Shown here: positions 9,665 to 17,325 of the stretch, piece by piece
How positions within the stretch are numbered: the stretch's first letter is position 1
Layout: every line of letters begins with the position of its first letter
NCBI GenBank assembly: GCA_020353515.1
Contig: CP070695.1
Coordinates: 4,439,248-4,503,247, forward strand
From: Candidatus Heimdallarchaeota archaeon
GTDB lineage: Archaea; Asgardarchaeota; Heimdallarchaeia; Hodarchaeales; Hodarchaeaceae
DNA: 64,000 nucleotides
Direction: 5' to 3'
Notes under the pieces: model-generated
Seen by the model: only the letters and a program-made list of their open reading frames with translations
What the model was told of the DNA's origin: nothing
The model's database searches: none
Position numbers and translations under genes: made by a program

Positions 9665-10444
9665 TTATAGGAACGTAATTTGAGATTTATGTTCACTCAA
9701 ATTTTTTTCTGAATTTGGTGTCACTGATTCAATATTTTTAATGAGAACGACGACTATCCCGGTAAATATAAATAATCCAAAAATGAACAACCACCAAAAA
9801 TTAGCCATTAAGATAGGAGCTAGGGGGGGTACGAACAATTCAACGACAATGGTATTACCCAGGTAATTGGTTCCAGAAATAATGAGCATCTTATCAATCT
9901 CGAACTGATAGTTCTTGTTTAAAAATAGTGGAAAAACAATGTAAGCTATGATTCGTAATAGATTTCTAAACCATTGTTCATTACAAGGGATGCATAAGAA
10001 GTCTTGAACAATAAAAGTAAAATCTTGGCCAAAAAAATTAGTTAAAATTGCCCCAAAGTTTAACATACAGAATGAAATTAATGCTGTGAGAATAAATAAC
10101 TCTTTCTTTGTATCTATGTTTCGATATTGTTGAGCATTTTTTATAGATAAATATGATAGAAATCCGTTTGCTACAATACCTAAGGGAAAAGATAAAAACA
10201 AAGAGAAAATTCCGAGTGGGAAATTTCTGAATGGATTCTCTTGTATTCCCTCAATAGGAACTTCTGGGATCTCTCGGTTGAGAATAATAGCTGGAACCAC
10301 AATTATTCCATGACCACCTTCGTGAGAAAACATTGTAATAAAAATCAGAATAGGTAAAATTATTAAGAGTGTGCTACTCATGAATATTAATATTAATATA
10401 TTTTTTATAGAAAAAAAATCTTTTTCTGGTCGATTTAGATTCAA
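9665..10444 (-). CDS. multi-pass membrane protein with HEGGH metalloprotease-like motif
   Basis: A 259-residue protein with about six hydrophobic segments. Near the end of the first one lies H41-E42-G-G-H45, an HExxH zinc motif followed by GIIVVPAIILNRE, reminiscent of the first active-site helix of M50 site-2 proteases and related membrane proteins. A second M50 motif (NPDG-like) is not visible, so the enzyme class is uncertain. The gene follows a membrane winged-helix regulator by 33 bp, suggesting an operon and possibly regulated intramembrane proteolysis of that partner. Confidence 0.6.
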   Translation of the reverse strand: MNLNRPEKDFFSIKNILILIFMSSTLLIILPILIFITMFSHEGGHGIIVVPAIILNREIPEVPIEGIQENPFRNFPLGIFSLFLSFPLGIVANGFLSYLSIKNAQQYRNIDTKKELFILTALISFCMLNFGAILTNFFGQDFTFIVQDFLCIPCNEQWFRNLLRIIAYIVFPLFLNKNYQFEIDKMLIISGTNYLGNTIVVELFVPPLAPILMANFWWLFIFGLFIFTGIVVVLIKNIESVTPNSEKNLSEHKSQITFL

Positions 10445-10477
10445 AATTCATACCTCATTTAATTTAATTTCCGAAAC

Positions 10478-11029
10478 CTATTCTGTATCACCAATATGCC
10501 TGAAAAAAAGTTTAAGAAAGGCTGGAGTAGATTTACGAATGCGAAGAAACCATAATAGCAGTATTAATTCTCCTACGAGTAATATAAAGAGTATTGGATA
10601 AATTAGAAACGGGGTATCAGGTGTATTAAGGGCGATGATAGTGATAATTATGTGAATAACAATTATGAAAGAAACCATCCCAATCCCGATATTGATTCCC
10701 TGTAAAGCTAACGGTTTTCCTGTTTCTTTTTGTGAGAGGAAAGCTTCTTTTAATAAGGGTTGATCAGCTTCCATTATATCGCGATTGATAACATCTAATA
10801 TTTCAAGCGTTCTTTTTCCAAGAGGGGTAATGATATATTTGTTTTCTTCGTTTTTACTAACAAAACCTTTGATTTGATTCAAATGATAAGTGAGTTTTCC
10901 CGAAGAGATATCAAAGTGATTTAACAGATCAGTGAAGGTTTGTGGTTGGTTGAATATAATTCTTAAAGCTTCTCTACGTATATCATGAGCAATAGCTTGA
11001 ATTATAACTTTTTCTGAAGGAATAGACAT
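10478..11029 (-). CDS. winged-helix (ArsR-like) regulator with C-terminal membrane helices
   Basis: A 183-residue protein. Residues 1-85 form an ArsR-like winged helix: an AIAHDIRREALRIIF helix, a recognition region DISSGKLTYHLNQIKGF and a wing ending in ITPLGKRTLEIL. Residues about 110-165 contain two membrane helices followed by a basic tail. It is therefore a DNA-binding domain tied to the membrane. It lies just upstream of the HEGGH protein on the same strand, so the pair may be a membrane signalling unit. It starts with ATG at 11029. Confidence 0.78.
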   Translation of the reverse strand: MSIPSEKVIIQAIAHDIRREALRIIFNQPQTFTDLLNHFDISSGKLTYHLNQIKGFVSKNEENKYIITPLGKRTLEILDVINRDIMEADQPLLKEAFLSQKETGKPLALQGINIGIGMVSFIIVIHIIITIIALNTPDTPFLIYPILFILLVGELILLLWFLRIRKSTPAFLKLFFRHIGDTE

Positions 11030-11236
11030 TATATTAACACCAACAGAACCATAAACAGAATCATTTTTATTATTTTTTGAAAAGAAAACTTTACAACCGT
11101 GCCAAATAAATTTTACAAAGGAATGGAGTATTGAAAAGAAAAATTTCCAAATTCATCATAATTTATTGTCAAACGATGTAAGTCTTCTCAATACATTTGA
11201 GGGAAGTAATTTCATGCTGTCATCTCAGATATAAAT

Positions 11237-11364
11237 CTAAGATGTCTTTTCTATTAATTTTTTTAACTTGTCTGGATGATAGTGCAATAATTGGGAGAAT
11301 GATTTTTCAGGCTTTAGATGAGAGTTAGGAGTTATTTTTTCTAGCGGTTTTTTACTCTTTTTTT
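11237..11364 (-). other. possible out-of-frame C-terminal extension of the PlsC-like gene
   Basis: The acyltransferase gene stops just after a run of nine A residues (minus strand). Reading in the next frame through that run gives about 40 further open codons, starting near SKKPLEKITPNSHLKPEK and ending at a TAG (11237-11239). The composition looks like real protein. Either the homopolymer has gained or lost a base, in the genome or in the assembly, or the frames are joined by slippage. Nothing else is seen in the remaining intergenic stretch up to 11030. Confidence 0.4.
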
Positions 11365-12125
11365 TTAATAATTTCAAAGAAATAGCTTTCTTGGACTATC
11401 ATTTCGTCTCTAATACTTACCATAATCCGTTTACTGATCTTATTGGCAGTTGAATAAAAATCTGGATCTGAATCACTCCATCCCTTTTTCCGATTGTATT
11501 TTTTGAAAAGAAGTGGTTTACAAAAGGAGATTGAAATAAACGACTTAAATTTAGGGACAATCTTTCCTTGACTTAATGCTTCGTGGGATCCATGAATATA
11601 CATTGGCACTACTGGGATCTTCCCGTTGAGTCTTAAAATAACTCGTCCAACTCCTGATTTTGCTTCTCGAATCAAATGATGATAGTCGTGTATAGGATTA
11701 CTAGGAATTCTTTTACCTTGTGGAGCTATAAGTACTGCTAAATTTTCTTTTAACAGTTTAATGGCATAATCGAGAGCTGGGTTTGGATCTTGTGAATAAA
11801 CTGGAAAAGCTCCAAGATATTTCAGCAAACCAAAGAATTTTTGCTCCATTGCTTTTCCACTTGCCATTAAACCACATGAAGTTCTATTTCCAAAGGGGTA
11901 CACCAATGCACTTGCAAAAATAAAGGTATCTAAATGGGATCTGTGATTAAAACAATAAATAACTGGGATTCCTTCAGGAAAATTGGTTGTATTTTCGATT
12001 CCATTTACTTCAAATCGAAAGTATCGACGTATAATTCGTGGAAGTATTAATTTAACAAATTGGTAAAATAACCTGTGTGGAAGCGACCATGACCGTGGGG
12101 TAGTTTTTGGAGGAAGAAGCAGCAT
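11352..12125 (-). CDS. PlsC-like lysophospholipid acyltransferase (LPLAT)
   Basis: A 257-residue protein with the acyltransferase block FNHRSHLDTF (H-x4-D) at about 80, a later block LIAPQGKRIPSN in place of the usual FPEGTR, and VVPMYIHGSHEAL. These fit the 1-acylglycerol-phosphate acyltransferase superfamily. Such enzymes move fatty acyl groups onto glycerol phosphates; they are unexpected for classical archaeal ether lipids but appear sporadically in archaea. The substrate is unknown. The start is ATG at 12125 and the stop falls after a poly-A run (see the entry at 11237). Confidence 0.85.
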   Translation of the reverse strand: MLLLPPKTTPRSWSLPHRLFYQFVKLILPRIIRRYFRFEVNGIENTTNFPEGIPVIYCFNHRSHLDTFIFASALVYPFGNRTSCGLMASGKAMEQKFFGLLKYLGAFPVYSQDPNPALDYAIKLLKENLAVLIAPQGKRIPSNPIHDYHHLIREAKSGVGRVILRLNGKIPVVPMYIHGSHEALSQGKIVPKFKSFISISFCKPLLFKKYNRKKGWSDSDPDFYSTANKISKRIMVSIRDEMIVQESYFFEIIKKKE

Positions 12126-12265
12126 CTCAGCTCCTTATTTACTAAAATTTGTTTCTTACAATCAGAACAAAAATCATTAATATATCGTTATTATATTATT
12201 ATCTAGAGCTCTTTTCAACCTCCTTTGCTCTAAGATAAATCAACACCCTTCATGTTGACAAGAAG

Positions 12266-12625
12266 ATGAAAAGTACTACCAAAAGAATAGATGAATTAGA
12301 ACAATTGATCAAATCTCTCATGTTAGAAATTCACAACAATATCAACTACTCTGTTAAAAACATTTCCCATCTGGAAAAAGACGTAGACTACCTTAAATCC
12401 CTTATGAAAATTGATACTCTCGATGAGAAAAACGCTCTTACTGATAAACTGGTAGATGTCTTACGGGAGTTTTCGTATCAATACAGTAAATGTCAAATTT
12501 GTGGGATTGATAAAATCCTTATCCAGTGTTCTGAGTGTAAAAGACATACGTGTATGTCATGTTTGAACGTGGTGACATCATCCTTGGGAAGGAAACAGTG
12601 TTTATATTGTGGCCATCGTGATTGA
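12266..12625 (+). CDS. small coiled-coil protein with C-terminal zinc finger
   Basis: A 119-residue protein. Residues 1-70 are charged and helical (coiled-coil-like). Residues 75-119 hold C-x2-C, C-x2-C, HTC, C-x2-C and a final C-x2-CGH, enough ligands for two zinc ions in a FYVE- or RING-like cross-brace. Role unknown; a protein-interaction or membrane-recruitment module is a guess. The last 30 or so bases before its end are copied on the far side of the helicase gene (15525-15555). Confidence 0.65.
   Translation: MKSTTKRIDELEQLIKSLMLEIHNNINYSVKNISHLEKDVDYLKSLMKIDTLDEKNALTDKLVDVLREFSYQYSKCQICGIDKILIQCSECKRHTCMSCLNVVTSSLGRKQCLYCGHRD
12578..12608 (+). repeat. 31-bp direct repeat, left copy
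   Basis: This stretch lies within the last codons of the zinc-finger gene and recurs in the same orientation at 15525-15555 with one mismatch (G/A at the ninth base). The two copies bracket the helicase gene almost exactly. Outside the 31 bases the flanks do not match. Confidence 0.85.
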
Positions 12626-12627
12626 TT

Positions 12628-15405
12628 TTATTGCCACGAATTTATTCGGGCTGCTTTTTCAATAAATCCTGCAGATAAACTCTTCATACGAGCTTGTAAA
12701 AGAATTTGCCGTCCTTCTAAGGTTCGCGTGTAAATAAGCTCCATTTTACCAACATATTTAGCCCAATTTCTACCGAATTCTTGAGAATACTCTTTATTTG
12801 TTGCCAAGATTGTGGGAAGACCCAGATAATCCTGTCGTTTGAAAATTTTTCCCCAAATAGATCTACGTTTCAAGAGATAGCGGGGATTTTCAATTGGACT
12901 CAGAAGCTCCTCAAGGGCATCAAGGAAGATCGATTCCTCTCTTTTAGTGCAATTATGGATGTAGCATCTAACTGCACCTAAGTATATTTCATCTTTTTCG
13001 GTTTTTATAGTGATTTTCTTAAAGGGTGTTTTAATTTTCCTAATATTACAGAGAGATATCAGCAAAGCATTCGCAACCTGATTCATACTACCTTTCAAAG
13101 GACCATGTCTCAAAAAGAGCCACATAGCTTTGAGAAAATATGGTAGGAAGATTAAAAATCCAACAAGAATGCCAATAAGAACGAGGAGTAAAAGAAAATC
13201 CAGCTCACCTTGGAAACGTACCCTGCTTAATCCTCGAATGTAGAGGGTGAGAAAAAATAGCGAACTCATGATTCCTTGCCAAACAATAGCAGCAATAGTA
13301 TTTGTAAAGACATAAAAACGGGGTAAACTTGCTGGACTGGATCTAACCCCATGTACAAGTTTATAACCTTTATAAGATCGCAGGGCTTTCTCCCAGTCAT
13401 CTACCATCGATTCTCGGTCAACTGCCATTGTCTTGGTCAATTGGTTATAATTTTTTATTTCCTTAGTAGTTATAGGGGGTTTTTTAATATTCAATCGCTC
13501 AAGTCCATTCGAAATAATAGGCTTATCAAAAGCTACTCCGAGAAAACCATTGAAACGTCGCTGTAGAATATGAAAATCTCCTCCAATGGCTTTTCGATCA
13601 GGAAGAAACCCAATTCTTGCTTTAAATGAAGGTAAATCTAAACACACTAGATGCCAGATATTAGCGGTCTTATTGGGGGTTGTGGGGTCGATTCTTATGG
13701 CTCTACCTCGCATTTGGTTACTCAGCATAAAAGAACCCACAAAAGAAGCTAATATAAGAGAGTTGATCGAAGGAGCATCCCAACCTTCTCCTAAAAGTGA
13801 GGTTGTCCCCACTAAGACATTTAATCCCCCTTCAGTGAATAGTCGGGTAATCAGTTCAACACGCTTCCTTTTATCAGCACCTTTAAACCTTATATGAAGA
13901 TAGAATGGATCATGTTTACATTCTGTAATCGTTATTCGATCCAAGGGGATTTCTTCATCCTCTATGATCTGGTTAAATAGAAATTCGCTTACTCTGGGAA
14001 TGATTATTATCGACCCAGTCAACACTCCCAATTTTGGTTGAGTTCTTGTCAAATCCGAATTCAAGTAACGACGAATTTCTTCAAAAATGGGAATTACTCC
14101 TATTTTATTGATCGCAACCGCATCCTCGGGACTCTTTGGTAAGTATTCTTTTCGAATAAAATCTGTCAAAATGACCTGTCGTAACGACTCTCCAAGATGG
14201 GATGACTCTAAATCCACAATCTCAACTATACACTTTAGCTTAGATAAGCTTTGTTTTAAAATGCGTTCTATTTCTTCTACACCCTCCAAGTCTACTTTTC
14301 TTCTCTCAATCGCCCCCAAGGTTTTTAGTTGATCGTGGATCTGGGATAGGAAAGGGGGAAGATCTTCTAATGAAGGAAAGGAATTATACAACAAGCCTGT
14401 GAATAAAATCTCCAACCATACTAACGAGATTCTGGGTAAATCTTCTGATTCAGAATTTACAATTTTCAGAGTATTCTTGGGAATTGTCACCTCGATGCTA
14501 TTAAGATACACAAGCATACTGGAGAAGAAAGCTGGTTCTTCTAAAATGGCCTCTATGTGAGTAGATGGATTAGTAATCCATGGATGGAAGTATAAATAAT
14601 CTCTGAGGGAACCATCGTGATTAATTTCGCTAATAAGATTCCAGATCTTTTTTCTAAAGCGCAAGATTTCTGTTGATTCATCATCGGTTGGTGTGGAAAA
14701 AAGCACATAATCCTGGTGATAACATAGATTTCTTGCTTTTACAAGCTCAGGAACACTGACTTCAGTATCAGCTGGACCACATAACTGGGTATAACGTTCC
14801 CATTCTGCTGGTAAAACATCATACGGAGGTGTTGCAGTCAAAGAAACAATGGTACTAGGAGATAAATGCTGAATCACTTCCTGTAAGGTCACCCACCAGT
14901 TCCTTCGCAGATGATGGGCTTCATCAACAACGATAGTCCTCACATTTTGGCTTTTTAAGAGATCAATTACGTCAAAATTCCGAGTCGATCGTTTACGGGG
15001 TTTTTTTACTTCATCCCCTAGTACTTCATGATCCTCTTTGAGATACATGGCACTATAGAGCCCTTGATACGTGGAAACGGTTAAAAATCGTGGATCTTTA
15101 ATGTTATCAGAAATCCAAGATGGTTTCTGTTTATCAGGAATAAAATGAGTTACAAATCGGTCGACCCATTGATTCTTTATAGCAATTGTAGGTGCAAAAA
15201 TAATAGTAGGTTTGTTGAGTCGTAAAATGACTTCTAAACCTATTATTGTCTTACCTGATCCAGGTGCTGCCACGATATGAAGACGAGAATCATCTAAATA
15301 CCTTTCTAATTCCAATAAAATTCGTTCTTGATAAGGACGCCATGGATATTGGAATCTCAGATTCGAAGGAAATTGAGCCATAAAGTCTCCATTCATAGTA
15401 TTCAC
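12628..15405 (-). CDS. superfamily II DEAH-type helicase with membrane helices
   Basis: A 925-residue protein. The N-terminal RecA domain has Walker A (APGSGKT), DEAH (VDEAHH) and SLTATPP; the second RecA domain has GTTSLLGEGWDAP and the arginine-finger motif QMRGRAIRID near residue 560. A helical insertion separates the two. Unusually, about residues 705-775 contain two strong hydrophobic segments ending KAMWLFLRHG, then a soluble C-terminal domain of about 150 residues. So the ATPase appears tethered to the membrane. The fold resembles type III restriction or RNA-type SF2 helicases; substrate and role are unknown. It is convergent with, and 2 bp from, the zinc-finger gene. Confidence 0.85.
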   Translation of the reverse strand: MNTMNGDFMAQFPSNLRFQYPWRPYQERILLELERYLDDSRLHIVAAPGSGKTIIGLEVILRLNKPTIIFAPTIAIKNQWVDRFVTHFIPDKQKPSWISDNIKDPRFLTVSTYQGLYSAMYLKEDHEVLGDEVKKPRKRSTRNFDVIDLLKSQNVRTIVVDEAHHLRRNWWVTLQEVIQHLSPSTIVSLTATPPYDVLPAEWERYTQLCGPADTEVSVPELVKARNLCYHQDYVLFSTPTDDESTEILRFRKKIWNLISEINHDGSLRDYLYFHPWITNPSTHIEAILEEPAFFSSMLVYLNSIEVTIPKNTLKIVNSESEDLPRISLVWLEILFTGLLYNSFPSLEDLPPFLSQIHDQLKTLGAIERRKVDLEGVEEIERILKQSLSKLKCIVEIVDLESSHLGESLRQVILTDFIRKEYLPKSPEDAVAINKIGVIPIFEEIRRYLNSDLTRTQPKLGVLTGSIIIIPRVSEFLFNQIIEDEEIPLDRITITECKHDPFYLHIRFKGADKRKRVELITRLFTEGGLNVLVGTTSLLGEGWDAPSINSLILASFVGSFMLSNQMRGRAIRIDPTTPNKTANIWHLVCLDLPSFKARIGFLPDRKAIGGDFHILQRRFNGFLGVAFDKPIISNGLERLNIKKPPITTKEIKNYNQLTKTMAVDRESMVDDWEKALRSYKGYKLVHGVRSSPASLPRFYVFTNTIAAIVWQGIMSSLFFLTLYIRGLSRVRFQGELDFLLLLVLIGILVGFLIFLPYFLKAMWLFLRHGPLKGSMNQVANALLISLCNIRKIKTPFKKITIKTEKDEIYLGAVRCYIHNCTKREESIFLDALEELLSPIENPRYLLKRRSIWGKIFKRQDYLGLPTILATNKEYSQEFGRNWAKYVGKMELIYTRTLEGRQILLQARMKSLSAGFIEKAARINSWQ

Positions 15406-15840
15406 TGTAATTTCTCCTCCTCTTTATATATTTAAGCGTTGGAAAAAAACGGTCAGCGGTCTAGAGCTTCTTGAAATAATAATTCAAAAATCATTTGAAA
15501 AGATGGATTTTGAATTTCTATAGCTCATCCTTAGGAAGGAAACAGTGTTTATATTTTGAGTAATTTTACTTTACCTTATATAGATGTGATTTGCATCTTA
15601 ATCTCTGGAAGGATAATTAAACTAATAGAAGGTTCTTTAGTATATGCATATGAGAACTAGAGGATACAAAATCAATGGATGACCAAGATTTAAAAATTGG
15701 TTGTGAACTTGAATCAACCTTCTGGATAATAAAAATCAAGAAAATAGCAGGATATCTTTAACCACAGGATTAACTCTATAAATTCAATGACTGAATTTAC
15801 TAAAAAGGCTTCATGAATTTATATCTGGATTTGTAGGACA
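15406..15840. other. 435-bp intergenic region
   Basis: No gene seen. It holds the right copy of the 31-bp direct repeat (15525-15555), an AT-rich stretch with TATA-like TTATATAGA near 15578, and a palindrome ATATGCATAT near 15642. It separates the divergent helicase and FilR1-like regulator genes and so must carry both promoters. Confidence 0.6.
15525..15555 (+). repeat. 31-bp direct repeat, right copy
   Basis: It matches 12578-12608 with one mismatch. Here the sequence is not coding; it is a displaced copy of the 3' end of the zinc-finger gene, about 120 bp upstream of the helicase start codon. Confidence 0.85.
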
Positions 15841-16575
15841 TTGGTAACTTTAACAGATATACTACACCCAACTCGATTGAAAATACTGGAGATATTGGGA
15901 GAGGGATCTCAGGCTCTTGCTACCATTGCACGAGGTCTTGACCTGTCTAAGCCTGAAATATCACGCCACTTAACAAGGATGCGGGAACTAAACTTAGTTG
16001 AAAAAAAGGATAAAGTTCATCAGTTGACAAATTTAGGTGAAGTTATCCTAAATTTAACCTCACCGATTGAATTTGTAATTCATAATTATGATTATTTTAT
16101 GAATCACAAGATCGATCTACCGACTTCTCTCATTCGAGATATTGATTCTCTGATGAATAGTGAGCTGATGTCTGGAACTGGGTACTTAATGTCTAAAATG
16201 GATGAATTTCGTTCAAATATTACCAATGAAGTTAAAATGATGATCGATCAGCCTTTTCCTGGGACTAGTGTCTATATTGAGAAAGCCTTGCTAATTGTTC
16301 CTTCGTATGCTAAGTCAGAAAACCTTAATCTAGAAATATTACAAGAATATTGTAAATATTTTGAAATTCGTACACTTCCAATCGTTAATCTTACCCTAGG
16401 AATTCTTGACCGAAAATATGGTTTCCTATTATTCCCTGATAGAATAATTGGAAAAATTGATTACAATCATGCTTTTACTGTTGGGGATGAAATGGGATTG
16501 GACTTTCTATCAAGAATATGGGATTATTTTTGGGAAAAGGCCAAACTAAGAGTGAAGTCTTCTGAGCAAGTTTAG
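15841..16575 (+). CDS. winged-helix transcription regulator, FilR1-like
   Basis: A 244-residue archaeal regulator. Residues 1-75 are an ArsR-like winged helix (LHPTRLKILEIL, then LSKPEISRHLTRMRELNLV). Residues 80-235 match the FilR1-type middle domain found in archaeal regulators, including the closing pattern GILDRKYGFLLFPD and LSRIWDYFWEKA. The domain is thought to sense a small ligand. The frame begins at TTG 15841. It heads a tight cluster of four genes ending in a CrtI-like oxidoreductase (gaps 24, 6 and 30 bp) and probably controls it. Confidence 0.82.
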   Translation: MVTLTDILHPTRLKILEILGEGSQALATIARGLDLSKPEISRHLTRMRELNLVEKKDKVHQLTNLGEVILNLTSPIEFVIHNYDYFMNHKIDLPTSLIRDIDSLMNSELMSGTGYLMSKMDEFRSNITNEVKMMIDQPFPGTSVYIEKALLIVPSYAKSENLNLEILQEYCKYFEIRTLPIVNLTLGILDRKYGFLLFPDRIIGKIDYNHAFTVGDEMGLDFLSRIWDYFWEKAKLRVKSSEQV

Positions 16576-16599
16576 CATTTTTAGAAATCATTTCATACT

Positions 16600-16902
16600 T
16601 TGAAAAAAGTGCCAAAACTGTCAAAGAAAGTTTTTAATGATGTACTTTTCTCATATTTCCTGCATATGTCAGATAATCACCATATCGATTTCACTGTAGT
16701 CAAATTGCAAGATGAATCTCCATTTAAAATGGAGATAAATGAAACGAGCTTTTCTTTAACTGCTAATCTTGGAAAACTTGTACTTGTTTCATTCTCTGAA
16801 GAAATTCTTACACTTCAATTTGACAAAGGACATCTACGAATCGATATGACCTTTGAAGACATCTATCGATATTTTAACTTAAAGGAAATAAAAAAGGAGT
16901 AA
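16600..16902 (+). CDS. small soluble protein, unknown function
   Basis: A 100-residue protein made mainly of predicted beta strands (FTVVKLQDESPFKMEINE, then LGKLVLVSFSEEILTLQF), with no membrane helix or known motif. It starts at TTG 16600, 24 bp after the regulator's stop, and the next ATG follows its stop by six bases, so it belongs to the same operon. I do not recognise the family. Confidence 0.6.
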   Translation: MKKVPKLSKKVFNDVLFSYFLHMSDNHHIDFTVVKLQDESPFKMEINETSFSLTANLGKLVLVSFSEEILTLQFDKGHLRIDMTFEDIYRYFNLKEIKKE

Positions 16903-16908
16903 TGAATT

Positions 16909-17295
16909 ATGGAAATTAATTGGCATCTTATATTTGTAATAGCGGTCGTGGCTCATGGAATTGGGCACACGCTAGGGTTAATACACACATTCGGACTAAT
17001 ACATTTGACTGATATACCAACGAATGAATCTTGGTTATTATCCAAGCAACTTAAGTTTGACCAGACACTCATTCAGATTATTTCTCTTCTGTGGCTTGTC
17101 GTTGTGCTGGGGTTTCTTGTCGTAGCGGGAGCTTTCTGGTTTGAGTTAAGTTGGTGGAGAATTCTAGCTGTACCGATGATTATCCTCTCGGTAGCATTAT
17201 TCATAGTATGGTTTAACTCATTTCCTATTAACACACAAATAGGAGCTGCTATAGGAAATATCGTTATCATTATAGGGCTATTACAGTTCAATTAG
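16909..17295 (+). CDS. four-helix membrane protein, unknown function
   Basis: A 128-residue protein with four hydrophobic segments. The first contains two His residues within AHGIGHTLGLIH, which could bind heme or metal, though this is only a suggestion. A GGAG-type ribosome site precedes ATG 16909. Its place between the regulator and the CrtI-like flavoprotein suggests a shared pathway at the membrane. Confidence 0.7.
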   Translation: MEINWHLIFVIAVVAHGIGHTLGLIHTFGLIHLTDIPTNESWLLSKQLKFDQTLIQIISLLWLVVVLGFLVVAGAFWFELSWWRILAVPMIILSVALFIVWFNSFPINTQIGAAIGNIVIIIGLLQFN

Positions 17296-17325
17296 TATAG
17301 AATTCCTAAGATAAGATGATGAAAT

